From assembly GCF_040939785.1 (NCBI RefSeq), contig NZ_CP162553.1:7211001-7275000 (forward strand): a stretch of 64,000 bases of DNA, read 5' to 3'. Shown here one piece after another: positions 25,617-34,230 of the stretch. The notes below the pieces were generated by a model. It was not told the DNA's origin. It worked only from the letters and a program-made list of their open reading frames with translations, and did no database searches. Every line of letters starts with the position of its first letter. Positions within the stretch are counted from its first letter, which is position 1. A program made the position numbers and the translations under genes. Source of the DNA: Bradyrhizobium lupini. Its GTDB lineage: Bacteria > Pseudomonadota > Alphaproteobacteria > Rhizobiales > Xanthobacteraceae.

Positions 25617-27038
25617 ATGGATGAACATCTGGACGGTGCCGCATCTGCCGCGGAATCGGTACTCGACCACGTGCCGATGCGCAATGAAGACGGCGAAATT
25701 CGTCACGAATTCGTCGCGGAAATTACCCATGCGATCGAGGCCGGCGACAGCGCCGCGCTGCGCGCTTGCGTTGCCGAGCTGCACGAGGCCGATCTCGGCG
25801 ATCTCATTGGGGCTCTCGAGCCCGACGATCGGGTCCGCCTGGTTGAGCTGACGGGGCGCGATTTCGACTTCTCCGCGCTGAACGAGCTCGACGAGGGCGT
25901 GCGCGAGGAGATCCTCGAGGAACTGCCGCCGCAGACGGTCGCGGAAGGTGTGCGCGAGCTCGAATCCGACGACGCGGTCGAGCTGCTGGAAACGCTCGAT
26001 CAGGCCGATCAGGAGGAGATCCTCGAGAAGCTGCCGCTCAAGGAGCGCGTCGTGCTCGAGCGCAGCCTGCTTTATCCGGAGAACTCCGCCGGCCGCCGGA
26101 TGCAGACCGAGTTCATCGCCGTGCCGCAGGATTTCACCGTGGGGCAGGCGATCGACTACATGCGCGAGACGCCGGATCTGCCCGACCGGTTCTACGAGAT
26201 CTACGTCGTCGACAAGGAGCAGCACTGGCAGGGCGCGGTCTCGCTCGACGTGCTGCTGCGCGCCCGCCGCCCGGTGGCGCTTGCCGAGCTGACCGACGAG
26301 GATCGCCGCCGCGTCTCCGTCCTGGAGGACCAGGAGGAGGTGGCGCGCATGTTCGGCAAGTACAATCTCGTCGCAGCCCCGGTGCTCGACACCCAGGACC
26401 GCCTCGTCGGCGTCATCACCGTCGACGACGTCGTCGACGTCATCGAGGAAGAGGCGGACGAGGACCTCAAGGCGCTCGGCGGCGTCAACAGCGACGAAGA
26501 GCTGTCCGACACCGTGTTCACCATTGCACGCGCGCGGTTCAACTGGCTGCTGGTCAATCTCGCCACCGCCTTTCTGGCGTCGTCCGTGCTCGGCCTGTTC
26601 GAGGGGCAGCTCGAGAAGATGGTGGCGCTCGCCGTGCTGGCGCCGATCGTCGCAAGCCAGGGCGGCAATGCCGCGACCCAGACCATGACGGTCGCGGTGC
26701 GGGCGCTGGCGACGCGCGAGCTCGGCTCCTCCAATGCCTGGCGCGTGGTGGTGCGCGAGGGCCTGGTCGGCCTCGTCAACGGTCTCGCCTTTGCCGTGAT
26801 CACGGGCGTCGCTGCGGTGGCCTGGTTCAGGATCCCGGGCCTCGGCCTGGTCATCGGGCTCGCCATCATCGTGAACCTCTTCGCCGGCGCACTCGGAGGC
26901 ATCCTGATCCCGATGGCGCTCGAACGTGTCAGGGCCGATCCGGCCGTGGCCTCCGGCACGTTCGTGACAACGGTCACTGACGTCGTCGGCTTCTTCTCCT
27001 TCCTCGGCATCGCGACGTTGTGGTTCGGGTTGAGGTAG
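25617..27038 (+). CDS. mgtE: Magnesium transporter MgtE
   Basis: The 473-residue protein has the MgtE order: an acidic helical N domain (about 30-150), a CBS pair (about 155-285, with VITVDDVVDVIEEEADED at its end) and five transmembrane helices to the end. The signature GGNAATQTMTVAVRALA is the pore-forming motif. It is a Mg2+-gated Mg2+ channel of the inner membrane. The ATG at 25617 gives the usual length. It is divergent from the short polysaccharide deacetylase gene, 83 bases away. Confidence 0.95.
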   Translation: MDEHLDGAASAAESVLDHVPMRNEDGEIRHEFVAEITHAIEAGDSAALRACVAELHEADLGDLIGALEPDDRVRLVELTGRDFDFSALNELDEGVREEILEELPPQTVAEGVRELESDDAVELLETLDQADQEEILEKLPLKERVVLERSLLYPENSAGRRMQTEFIAVPQDFTVGQAIDYMRETPDLPDRFYEIYVVDKEQHWQGAVSLDVLLRARRPVALAELTDEDRRRVSVLEDQEEVARMFGKYNLVAAPVLDTQDRLVGVITVDDVVDVIEEEADEDLKALGGVNSDEELSDTVFTIARARFNWLLVNLATAFLASSVLGLFEGQLEKMVALAVLAPIVASQGGNAATQTMTVAVRALATRELGSSNAWRVVVREGLVGLVNGLAFAVITGVAAVAWFRIPGLGLVIGLAIIVNLFAGALGGILIPMALERVRADPAVASGTFVTTVTDVVGFFSFLGIATLWFGLR

Positions 27039-27054
27039 GGCTACACGCACTCTC

Positions 27055-27192
27055 GTCTCCCCGGCGCGCTGCAACGCCCTTGGCGTTGCTGCGCAACCGG
27101 GACCCAGAAGCGGCACAGTATTGCAGCGACATGGGCCCCGGCTCTGCAGCGCACCGCTGAAGAAGCGCTGCGCTGCGTCCGGGGCACGAGAC
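27055..27192. repeat. Intergenic interspersed-type repeat
   Basis: After mgtE lies a block with several short internal inverted repeats, such as GCAACGCC...GGCGTTGC and GCAGCGCA near GCGCTGCGCTGCG, plus phrases CATGGGCCCCGGCTCTG and GTCCGGGGCACGAGA. I associate these phrases with repeated non-coding elements in Bradyrhizobium. Only one full copy is in this window. Confidence 0.45.
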
Positions 27193-27266
27193 CGTATACG
27201 CAGCCATCATCTTTAATCCGAACTTAAGCGAGCTGCCGCATCATCGCCTTGCTTGGGGGAATGAGC

Positions 27267-27578
27267 ATGCGTGTGCGGTTGAAGGCGGACGGACGGATTG
27301 TCGAGTTGCGGGATGGGCGGGAGTTTCCGGTCCAGCCGTTTCCAATCCAGCCCGTACCTAACGCAGCGCCGCCCGACACCAGCTCGCTCGCCGTGCGCGA
27401 TTTGCGCCGCCGTGCCTGCCTGACCCAGATGGAGTTCGCGGCCAAGCTCGGCGTTCCCGTCGAGACCATCCGCAATTGGGAGCAGGGCAAGCGGGCCCCG
27501 CGGGGACCCGCCCGCGCGCTGCTCGCTGTGATCGCGCATGCGCCTGACACCGTATTCCAGGCGCTTGCCAAAGCCTGA
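27267..27578 (+). CDS. XRE-type helix-turn-helix protein
   Basis: The product of about 103 residues has a strand-rich N-terminus (MRVRLKADGRIVELRDG) and a C-terminal HTH: RDLRRRACLTQMEFAAKLGVPVETIRNWEQGKRAPRGPAR, with the typical EQG(K/R)RxP ending of MqsA/HigA-type antitoxin or regulator domains. The ATG at 27267 has GGGGGA six bases before it; ATG 27261 is too close to that site. No toxin gene lies next to it, so it is best seen as a solitary regulator. Confidence 0.8.
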   Translation: MRVRLKADGRIVELRDGREFPVQPFPIQPVPNAAPPDTSSLAVRDLRRRACLTQMEFAAKLGVPVETIRNWEQGKRAPRGPARALLAVIAHAPDTVFQALAKA

Positions 27579-27629
27579 GCTCGAGGCCTGACCTCAAGGC
27601 CTGACGTCAAGGCCTGACGTCAAGGCCTG
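27572..27629. repeat. 13-bp tandem repeat over the stop codon of the HTH gene
   Basis: Four and a half copies of AAGGCCTGACGTC (first two diverged) begin at the last Ala codon of the HTH gene and run past it. The first copy contains the TGA stop, and several later copies repeat a TGA. Confidence 0.7.
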
Positions 27630-27763
27630 GCACGAACCTCCCGTTAGCATTGCGCGCAAGATCCGACCCGGCGGCCGGTGTCGCCCGTTGGCAGTGTTGC
27701 CAGCCGGGTTCATAATGACGCCTGGATCATGATTTGGGGCGACCGCGACAGAGAGGATTCCTC

Positions 27764-28582
27764 ATGCTGTTCGTCGAGACCAATGGCGCAAGGATACCGG
27801 CGATCGGGCTGGGGACCTGGGAGCTGAGCGGGCGCATGTGCACCCGTGTGGTCGAGCAGGCGCTGCGGCTCGGCTATCGCCACATCGATACCGCACAGGT
27901 CTACGAGAATGAGCGCGAGGTCGGCGACGGCTTGCGCGCCTCCGGCGTGCGCCGCGACGACATCTTCCTGACGACAAAGGTCTGGACCAATCATTTCGCG
28001 CCCCACGATCTCGAGCGCTCGGTCAAGGAGAGCCTGGCGCGCATGCGACTTCCCTCCGTCGATCTCCTGCTGCTGCACTGGCCCAATTCGCACGTGCCGC
28101 TGGAGGAGACGCTGGGCGCGCTGTCGCATGCCAAGCGCATGGGCCTGACCCGCCACATCGGCGTTTCCAATTTCACCGTGGCGCTGATCGAGCAGGCGGT
28201 GGCGTTGTCGCCGGAGCCGCTGGCCTGCAACCAGGTCGAATACCACCCTTATCTCGACCAGGCGAAGGTGAGGGCGGCCTGCGATCAGCACGGGCTCGCG
28301 CTGGTCGCCTACAGCCCGATCGCCAAGGGGCGGATCAAGACCGACCGGACGCTCGCCGAGATCGGGCGTCTGCATCACAAGACGCCGGCGCAGGTCTGCC
28401 TGCGCTGGCTGGTGCAACAGAATGTCGCTGCGATCCCGCGCACCTCGCGCGTCGAACGCCTGTCGGAAAACATCGAGATCTTCGATTTCGAGCTTTCGGA
28501 CGACGAGATGGCCCAGATCGCCGCGCTGGCCAGTCCCAGGGGCCGCCTGACCGATTTCGCCTTCGCGCCAAAATGGGATTGA
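27764..28582 (+). CDS. Aldo/keto reductase
   Basis: The 272-residue protein is a complete AKR barrel of the 2,5-diketo-gluconate reductase type. It has GYRHIDTAQVYENE (Asp/Tyr of the catalytic tetrad), the catalytic Lys in TTKVW, LLLLHWP (His), GVSNF, NQVEYHP and the NADPH-site IPRTSRVERLSENI. It would reduce aldehydes or ketones with NADPH in the cytoplasm. The ATG at 27764 has GAGAGGA upstream. Confidence 0.9.
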   Translation: MLFVETNGARIPAIGLGTWELSGRMCTRVVEQALRLGYRHIDTAQVYENEREVGDGLRASGVRRDDIFLTTKVWTNHFAPHDLERSVKESLARMRLPSVDLLLLHWPNSHVPLEETLGALSHAKRMGLTRHIGVSNFTVALIEQAVALSPEPLACNQVEYHPYLDQAKVRAACDQHGLALVAYSPIAKGRIKTDRTLAEIGRLHHKTPAQVCLRWLVQQNVAAIPRTSRVERLSENIEIFDFELSDDEMAQIAALASPRGRLTDFAFAPKWD

Positions 28583-28631
28583 GAGGGGCCTGCCGTATGC
28601 TAGGACCAGCTTGGCAACCTGAAGTCAGGCG

Positions 28632-29615
28632 ATGGAACTGCGGAAGATCATACGGACGGACATTGCAGCGTCGGCGATCGCCCATCTGACGCTGGTCGCG
28701 CTGATCATCGTGATCAGCGAAGTCCATCCGTTTCACGCCAGCCCGCCCGAATCGGTTTCCGTCAGCATCGTGACGCCGGAGCAGGTGAAGCAGGAGGAGG
28801 CCAAAGCCGAGGAGAAGACCGGGGAAAAACTCAAGGCGAAGCCGCCGGAGCCGACCCCTGACCTGAAACTGCCGAAGTTCGATTTGAACGATAAGGACAA
28901 GGCGGCGGCCGCGCCGAAGCCCGAGGCGAAGCAGCAGGCTGCGGCACAGTCCTCGAAGCAGCAGGCCTCGCCTGAACCGCCGCAGCAGAAACAGCCGCAG
29001 CCACAGCCTTCACAGACGCCGCAGCAGCGCGAGGCAAATGCGCAGCCGCAACCGCAGCCTCCACAGCCACAGCCTCAGCCATCGCAGTCGCCGCCGCCTC
29101 AGGCGACGCCGCAGCCCCCGGCGCCACAGCTACTGCCACAAGCGATGCAGCACCCGGAGGCCGCGCCGCCGCCGTCCTATCAGGCGCCGGAGCCCGACGT
29201 CACTGTCAAATACGGCGTCATGCTGGGCCTGCCGCCGGAATTTCCGACGGAGCTGCCGAAAGACGCCCCCAAAGACGATGGCGGCGATGCCAAGGATTCA
29301 ATCGCGGCGAAGCTGCCGGTCGAAATCATCGCCGAGCTGCGTCGTCATTTGCGAAGCTGCGCCAAGCTGCCGGCTGGGGTCGCGCCGACCGACAACGTCA
29401 ACATCAAGCTGCGCACCGTGCTCGCGACCGACGGCACGCTGGCGCGCGAGCCGATCCTGATCGAAGCCCCGCCGTCCGCAAAGGGCGTCGCGCTCGTGAA
29501 GTCCGCCATGAGCGCGCTTCAGGCCTGCCAGCCCTACAAGATGTTGCCGGCCGACAAATACGGGGAATGGAAGGTGATGGACCTGCCGTTCAGCCCGCGG
29601 GATTTCGGCGGCTAA
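28632..29615 (+). CDS. TonB/TolA-like periplasmic protein with Pro/Gln-rich linker
   Basis: The 327-residue product has an N-terminal signal anchor (about 13-32, after IRTDIAASAIAHLT, the TonB/TolA-type N-terminus), a long Lys/Glu/Pro/Gln linker (50-185) with strings of PQ repeats, and a C-terminal domain (about 215-327) resembling TolA/TonB C-terminal folds, including LRTVLATDGTL and PADKYGEWKVMDL. It probably spans the periplasm and links inner-membrane energy to an envelope partner. No ExbB/ExbD or TolQR genes are nearby. Confidence 0.75.
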   Translation: MELRKIIRTDIAASAIAHLTLVALIIVISEVHPFHASPPESVSVSIVTPEQVKQEEAKAEEKTGEKLKAKPPEPTPDLKLPKFDLNDKDKAAAAPKPEAKQQAAAQSSKQQASPEPPQQKQPQPQPSQTPQQREANAQPQPQPPQPQPQPSQSPPPQATPQPPAPQLLPQAMQHPEAAPPPSYQAPEPDVTVKYGVMLGLPPEFPTELPKDAPKDDGGDAKDSIAAKLPVEIIAELRRHLRSCAKLPAGVAPTDNVNIKLRTVLATDGTLAREPILIEAPPSAKGVALVKSAMSALQACQPYKMLPADKYGEWKVMDLPFSPRDFGG

Positions 29616-30006
29616 ACTCTCGCTTGGGCTACGGCCTTGCTTTGTCGCTCTGCTGTCAATCCATCTTCGCAAATATATTCCACTTTGCCGAAATTCGGAC
29701 ACGGCGTATGTGTTGGCCATCCCGGCTCATCCTTGAGGGGCGATCTTGTGGTCGTCATGTTCGCGAGCCGGCTTGCGGTGGACGCGGCAGCGTTCGGGTG
29801 CGAGAGGCCAAGGGCAGGGCGGATTGCTCTCTGTGAGCCCAAAGCTTCGTGCCGACGAGCGGCGCTGCAAAGCTTCGTCACGGCGCCGCCTGTCAAACCG
29901 CCACAGACGAGACGCCGGCAGCGAATACAACCTCAGCCTGAGTCGGGCGGCGAAATTGAAGCGCAGCCGCCGCGCGTGCACGGCGATTGCCGCGTCGGCG
30001 GGAGCA
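29616..30006. other. Gene-poor intergenic stretch
   Basis: No reading frame here has a plausible start, ribosome site or protein-like composition. The base composition looks visibly less GC-rich near 29640-29720 than in the flanking genes. I see no RNA gene or terminator. Confidence 0.5.
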
Positions 30007-30099
30007 TCAAAATGCAAAGATAATCAATGCCACCAGCAAGACGTTGAACATGCCCAACGTGAGTACGGCGATATCGAAAACGCGGATCAAGCTGATCAT
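30007..30099 (-). CDS. Putative 30-aa hydrophobic membrane peptide
   Basis: A frame of 30 residues begins at ATG 30097-30099 with a canonical GGAGG six bases ahead. It encodes MISLIRVFDIAVLTLG followed by a very hydrophobic run ending IIFAF, so one transmembrane helix with a single Arg near the N-terminus. The excellent ribosome site and pure membrane composition in an otherwise non-coding stretch are the evidence. It lies about 420 bases downstream of the zinc-ribbon gene on the same strand. Confidence 0.5.
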   Translation of the reverse strand: MISLIRVFDIAVLTLGMFNVLLVALIIFAF

Positions 30100-30517
30100 G
30101 GTGTCCTCCGATACACGCCAACCGGGTGCTATGATGCCTCCGCTACGACCGGGTGTCTATGCAGTTTGTGCCTGCTCGGCGACCATCGCCACAATGTCGG
30201 CCAACCGCGTTGGGTCCAGAACGCCGTGTGTGGGAGCGCGGGCGCGCTTGGGAAAAGTGGTGAAAATTCCGCCTTCGTCAACTCGCGCGGCATTGTTGAC
30301 CGATGCGCTGTTGAGTTGCAACCATTTGTCTCAAACTTCACTCGCCCTGTGGAGACAGGCGAGACCGTTGAAACTATCGTAGTTACAGTCGGGCATCGTG
30401 CTACCGACCAAGGCAGCTCTACCTGGCTGCTGAAGCTACCCTATGCTTATTCTCTGTCCAACTCTGCTCGCCGCAGTCGCACTTGAGCGACGGATAAGCC
30501 GAGATCGCCGCTAATCC
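30100..30517. other. Intergenic stretch without supported gene
   Basis: Several overlapping frames are open but none has a start with ribosome site or recognisable protein composition. The leader of the 30-residue peptide on the minus strand must start in this stretch or upstream. Confidence 0.45.
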
Positions 30518-30784
30518 TTACAAGCCAGCCGGAGCACACGCTGGGGACACCACCATCTCGACCCAACACCTTGTGCACCGCGCGCTAGTGCCCACGATCT
30601 CGCAAGCTGGGTCGGCCGACACAATGTCGCGGCAGCACTTCGGGCACGTATATCCCGCGATGTTTGGCGTGAAGTCATACTCCGGACCAACATAGGCGCA
30701 GATCATGTGGTGGAATACTGGAAACAACATCAGCGCGGAGGAGCCGCAAGCCGGGCAACCCGTTTGGTTCGCTTCGATCTGCAT
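30518..30784 (-). CDS. Small zinc-ribbon protein, TackOD1-like
   Basis: The 88-residue product has three Cys pairs: CPACG (15-19), CPKCC (50-54) and CTRC (70-73), with FHHMICAYVGPEYDF between the first two. The series His, Cys, Gly-Pro, Asp-Phe, CPKC, Cys-x2-Cys resembles the TackOD1 metal-binding domain; that match is from memory and needs a profile search. It starts 18 bases after the membrane-fusion gene, so it is the third gene of the GT2 operon. A regulatory or assembly role for polysaccharide export is possible. Confidence 0.65.
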   Translation of the reverse strand: MQIEANQTGCPACGSSALMLFPVFHHMICAYVGPEYDFTPNIAGYTCPKCCRDIVSADPACEIVGTSARCTRCWVEMVVSPACAPAGL

Positions 30785-30802
30785 GCTGCACCTCGCTCCC
30801 TC

Positions 30803-31856
30803 TCACAGCTCGTCGAGCCCGAATAGTTTCACCAGCATGGAAGCGATGCGCGCGCTGAGTTGTGTGTAGTGCATGTGAACGTCGACGGCCGAGTTCAGCG
30901 CCGGGGGATGCGCGCCTGGGCTGAACTGAATTCGCGCGATTTGCGAGGCGGTACGCTCGCGCGCCGCCGATGAGCCCGCTCCGGGGTACACGTCTGACAC
31001 CGGCAGAATTTCCACGATCTCGCCCAGAATTCGCCGGTTGCCGAACAGGACAAAGACTTCGTTGCCGACTTTCGGGTCGGACAGGCGTTCGTTGGGAACG
31101 TACCAGTCGACGAAGACATCGGTGGGGTCGAGAATTTCTGCGATCGGAGTGCCCGCCACCAGTGACTGGCCGGCACGCGCTGGATTGTTCGCGACGATGC
31201 CAGCTATGGGTGAAAAGATTCTTCCGTCGGCAAAGCTGCTTTCAACCTTTTCGAGGCGATCAGAAAGTTGCCGGCTGAATTCGTCGAGAGCGGCCAATTG
31301 AGTGCTGGCCTCGGCGGCTTCCGCCTCCTGCGAGACCACGGCTTTGTTCGCCAGGGCGCGCTCCCGCGACATGTCAATGCGGTAATTCAGGCTCGCGGCC
31401 GATGAGGTTGCGATAAGTTGGACAGCTTCCTCAGCAAGCTGCAGATGTGAGCGCGCCGCGTCGAGAGATTCTGCGCGCAACCCGGGCTTTGACACGCAGT
31501 TCCGCTTTGCGGCCGGCGATGTCCGCGAGCGAGCGCATATAAGTAGCGACGATTTCATCGTGCTGCGGAGACCGCACCCTTCCGATTTCTTCGCCTGCCT
31601 TGACCGATCCACCTCTCACCACGGTGATGCTGTTGATCTGCACGATGTAGGGCAGTGAAACCAAATATCTTGGCGAGGACACGCTGCCCGGGCCGCCGAG
31701 ATAGAGAATTGGCCTCCCGAAATAGACGACAAAGAATGCGAGTATGCCGAATACGATTGTCGCATAGGCGGCGCGGACGGTCCGTCCGGCCGCGCGCCGA
31801 CGGCTCTCGATAGGATCGGGAATATGCGGATCGAGTCGCGTCAGGGCCACCGTCAT
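30803..31856 (-). pseudogene. HlyD/Alg44-type membrane-fusion protein, frameshifted
   Basis: The joined product of about 350 residues has one N-terminal membrane segment (about 27-48), a first biotinyl-lipoyl half (VQINSITVVRGGSVKAGEEIGRV), a helical hairpin region and the second half IFSPIAGIVANNPARAGQSLVAGTPIAEI. This is the HlyD/EmrA/Alg44 adaptor pattern. The frame breaks near 31481-31486, where CCCGGG has one base too many (or two too few). The start overlaps the stop of the glycosyltransferase gene by four bases (ATGA). It would carry a polymer across the periplasm from the adjacent synthase. The break may be a sequencing error. Confidence 0.75.
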
Positions 31857-33118
31857 TTGGCCACCTCTTTTGTCCGATCTCCGAATAGTGCACGGCGAAC
31901 GCGCGGTGGCACGAAATCATCGTTCCGCGACGAGGCAAAGATGATTTCCGAAGAGTAGGAAAAAAACCGCGCGCACTTCAGATAGACGCCCTGGTACAAG
32001 GGAAAGATCAGCGCCATCTTCCAGCCAAAGTTTCCGACGGATCGTTGGAATAGGGCGAACACAAGTGCCATAGTGAATACCGAGATCCAGAGCAGCAGCA
32101 GGTAGATCGCCGAGAGAAACAACACGGCATCCGGGCCGAACAACAGCACAATGTAGGCCAAGTAGAACGGCAGGCTGAGCGTCGGAACGAGATCGAAGAC
32201 GATGAAGTCCAGCCTTTGGATCGTGTCCGGTAAACGCTCTAGCGGATGGCGAAAACTCAGCTCGCCATACATCATGAAACGGATGCGCAGAGCATCGCGA
32301 TCCCAGCGCGCGCGCTGGCGCAACAGACTGATGCCGCTTGCGGGGCCGGCTGTTTCCGCCCAGGCGTCGGACACGAACCGAATGACATAGCCGAGTCTGC
32401 GGAGCCGCAAGGTGTACTCCATATCCTCTCCCGGGCCGACATCGAGCCCGCCCTGTCGCGCAAAAATATCCCGGCGATACATGGAACAGGCGCCGGACAG
32501 ACACGCGATCGCATCGACCACGTCGAGGATCGACCGCCCCGCAGTGATCGACATCAGGTATTCGACGCTTTGAAGTCCTGTCCATATCGAATCGCGCTCA
32601 TTGCTGATCGCGATGTTGCAACTTGCGCCGGCGACGAGCGGATCGCCGAACGCAGCCGCGAGGCGCTCAACCGCGCTCGGTTCGAAGACAGTGTCGGCAT
32701 CTACGGTCAGAAGAAGATCGCCGCGGGCAAACCGTGCTGCAGCGTTGATGGCAGCGCTGCGGCCGCAGCGGGTCCCATGGCAGATGACCATGTCAACCAG
32801 CCCCTGCGCTCTCGCCCGCTCCGCGACCGCGCGTGTTTCGTCGGTGGAGCCGTCGTCGACGACGATGATTTCGACAGGTCGCAGGGTTTGCCGGCGCAGC
32901 GAGCTGATCGAAGGAGCAAGCCCGGAGCCGCCGTTGAATGTCGGGATAATCACGCTTACCGTCGCTTGGCAAACCGTCCCACTGGCGCTTCGCCGCTTCG
33001 AGCTGAACAGAGCAAGAGACACCAGCGATAAGGTGTAGCGAGGTATGTCGAATATCAGCAGCGAGAAGGCGAGCAGAAACAAACTCGTTCCGGCGAGCAC
33101 TTCTACCATTTCGGACAT
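31853..33118 (-). CDS. Processive GT2 glycosyltransferase (polysaccharide synthase)
   Basis: The 421-residue protein has an N-terminal membrane segment, a GT-A catalytic domain and about four C-terminal membrane helices. Catalytic motifs are VDDGSTDET, VDADTVFE (DxD), GPGEDMEYTLRL (the ED base) and RQRARWDRD (the Q/RxxRW motif of processive synthases such as cellulose, hyaluronan and Alg8). It therefore probably makes and extrudes a beta-linked polymer. The ATG at 33116-33118, with GGAGGT nine bases before, is preferred to one at 33208 without a ribosome site. It is coupled to the membrane-fusion gene. Confidence 0.85.
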   Translation of the reverse strand: MSEMVEVLAGTSLFLLAFSLLIFDIPRYTLSLVSLALFSSKRRSASGTVCQATVSVIIPTFNGGSGLAPSISSLRRQTLRPVEIIVVDDGSTDETRAVAERARAQGLVDMVICHGTRCGRSAAINAAARFARGDLLLTVDADTVFEPSAVERLAAAFGDPLVAGASCNIAISNERDSIWTGLQSVEYLMSITAGRSILDVVDAIACLSGACSMYRRDIFARQGGLDVGPGEDMEYTLRLRRLGYVIRFVSDAWAETAGPASGISLLRQRARWDRDALRIRFMMYGELSFRHPLERLPDTIQRLDFIVFDLVPTLSLPFYLAYIVLLFGPDAVLFLSAIYLLLLWISVFTMALVFALFQRSVGNFGWKMALIFPLYQGVYLKCARFFSYSSEIIFASSRNDDFVPPRVRRALFGDRTKEVAK

Positions 33119-33535
33119 GCCGGCCACCTCCGCTGCGAAAGGACCATTCCGAGCATCCGACCAAACAAGGCGCGCAAGGCAATTATCAGATGGGAAAATG
33201 AAGACCATCGCGTTGATGGTCGAGTGGTAAATTGCGTAAACATTTGCTTTGTGTGTCTGCGCTATTCACCTCCAGCATCGGCTTGGCCAATTGACGATGG
33301 AAGCGTGCTCTCGAGTTTTGATTTTGTTGGCCTGCTGGCATCAGCATTGCGGTTTCATGCTGTTGCCGGGTCGATAATTCCGACAAGGTGACCGGTCCGG
33401 CCAACCTTTCAGGCGCAAGACGGCCTCAGTCTGGAGGGCTGAGGCCGGGGGCCGTTGATGTACCGTTGGGGTCGGTACTCTTCTATTTTAATCATGGCGA
33501 GACCACTTTGCGGTATTGTCCTGAAGGACAAGCAA
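33119..33535. other. Intergenic region with hairpin 33421-33447
   Basis: This region holds the promoter of the GT2 operon but no supported gene. A perfect nine-base hairpin, CGGCCTCAG (33421-33429) with CTGAGGCCG (33439-33447), lies about 90 bases beyond the stop of the small secreted protein and may end its transcript. No T run follows. Confidence 0.45.
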
Positions 33536-33757
33536 TCAGCACGTTGTTCCTCTCACACATCTGCGGACCGCCCGACGGGTATGACGGACCGTCGTCCGTG
33601 CTACGCACACGCCGTTGATACGTGTCCTACCGACGCCGCAGGCAGCAGCAACTTCCGTAACGAGGCTTTCGGGCTGTGCAATCGGGGCAGGTGTCATCGC
33701 CTGAGCCGATACTGCGAAGCAGAAGGCGAATGTGGCAATTGCGAGCGACTTGATCAT
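33536..33757 (-). CDS. Small secreted Arg/Cys-containing protein (73 aa)
   Basis: A clear signal peptide (MIKSLAIATFAFCFAVSAQA) is followed by about 53 residues with CGVGRTRINGVCVARTTVRH and a very basic C-terminus, with Cys residues that could pair outside the cytoplasm. Rhizobia have many such small exported proteins of unknown function. The ATG at 33755-33757 has AGGGAG upstream. About 100 bases upstream lies a FixK-like box, so expression under low oxygen is possible. Confidence 0.75.
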   Translation of the reverse strand: MIKSLAIATFAFCFAVSAQAMTPAPIAQPESLVTEVAAACGVGRTRINGVCVARTTVRHTRRAVRRCVRGTTC

Positions 33758-33849
33758 ATCGAGCTCCCTGGAAGCGCCCAACCGCCCAGCCGGCGCGGCG
33801 GAGCGATGGACGCGACTCTCTCAAGTTGATGCCCGCGCCTGTAAGAGAA

Positions 33850-33863
33850 TTGAGATAGATCAA
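33850..33863 (-). promoter_or_regulatory. FixK/Fnr-type box TTGAGATAGATCAA
   Basis: The 14-base site fits TTGA-N6-TCAA exactly, the form bound by FixK2 and related Fnr-family proteins in Bradyrhizobium. It lies 93 bases upstream of the start of the small secreted protein gene, a distance that allows the usual centre near -40 and a leader of about 60 bases. The site is symmetrical, but no gene starts nearby on the plus strand. Confidence 0.55.
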
Positions 33864-34067
33864 AGCGACTTTCGGGAGTTCCATGCGGCAATCGCTGCAC
33901 ATAGCAGATCGAGACGCCGGCTTAGGACTATGACCGCAGACTTCCCTGTGCCTCTTGGGACAAGAGGGTGAAGTGGCCAGACTCGGGCAAAATGCGCCGC
34001 GAAGGTGCGAAGCTATGGTCGCAATTCAAGATGCGAGCTGGAAAAGTGGCGCTGCCGCCTCATGCTC

Positions 34068-34147
34068 CGTCATTGCGAGCGCAGCGAAGCAATCCAGTCT
34101 GCCGCCGCGGAGGGATTCTGGATTGCTTCGCTGCGCTCGCAATGACG
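34068..34147. repeat. Long palindromic intergenic repeat, copy A
   Basis: Two perfectly complementary 30-base arms, 34068-34097 and 34118-34147 (outer end CGTCATTGCGAGCGCAGCGA), flank a 20-base loop. A related copy lies at 61919-62005. The element ends in open DNA between convergent or unrelated genes and could form a long stem in RNA. Confidence 0.85.
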
Positions 34148-34230
34148 ATGTGGAGAGAGGGTGCGCCACATTCGCTCTTGTGGACGCACCGCTACTCAGC
34201 GGTGCACTGCAGAGCCGCAACACGAGCGCG

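Noticed and set aside
27267..27578. Toxin-antitoxin pair with the XRE-type HTH protein
   Set aside because: The HTH resembles antitoxin domains, but no compact toxin-like gene lies on either side; the neighbours are an intergenic repeat and an aldo/keto reductase.
29746..30486. A 246-codon open frame in the gene-poor stretch
   Set aside because: Its composition is not protein-like (many Ser, Arg, Cys without pattern), there is no ribosome site, and it overlaps antisense a better-supported 30-residue frame.
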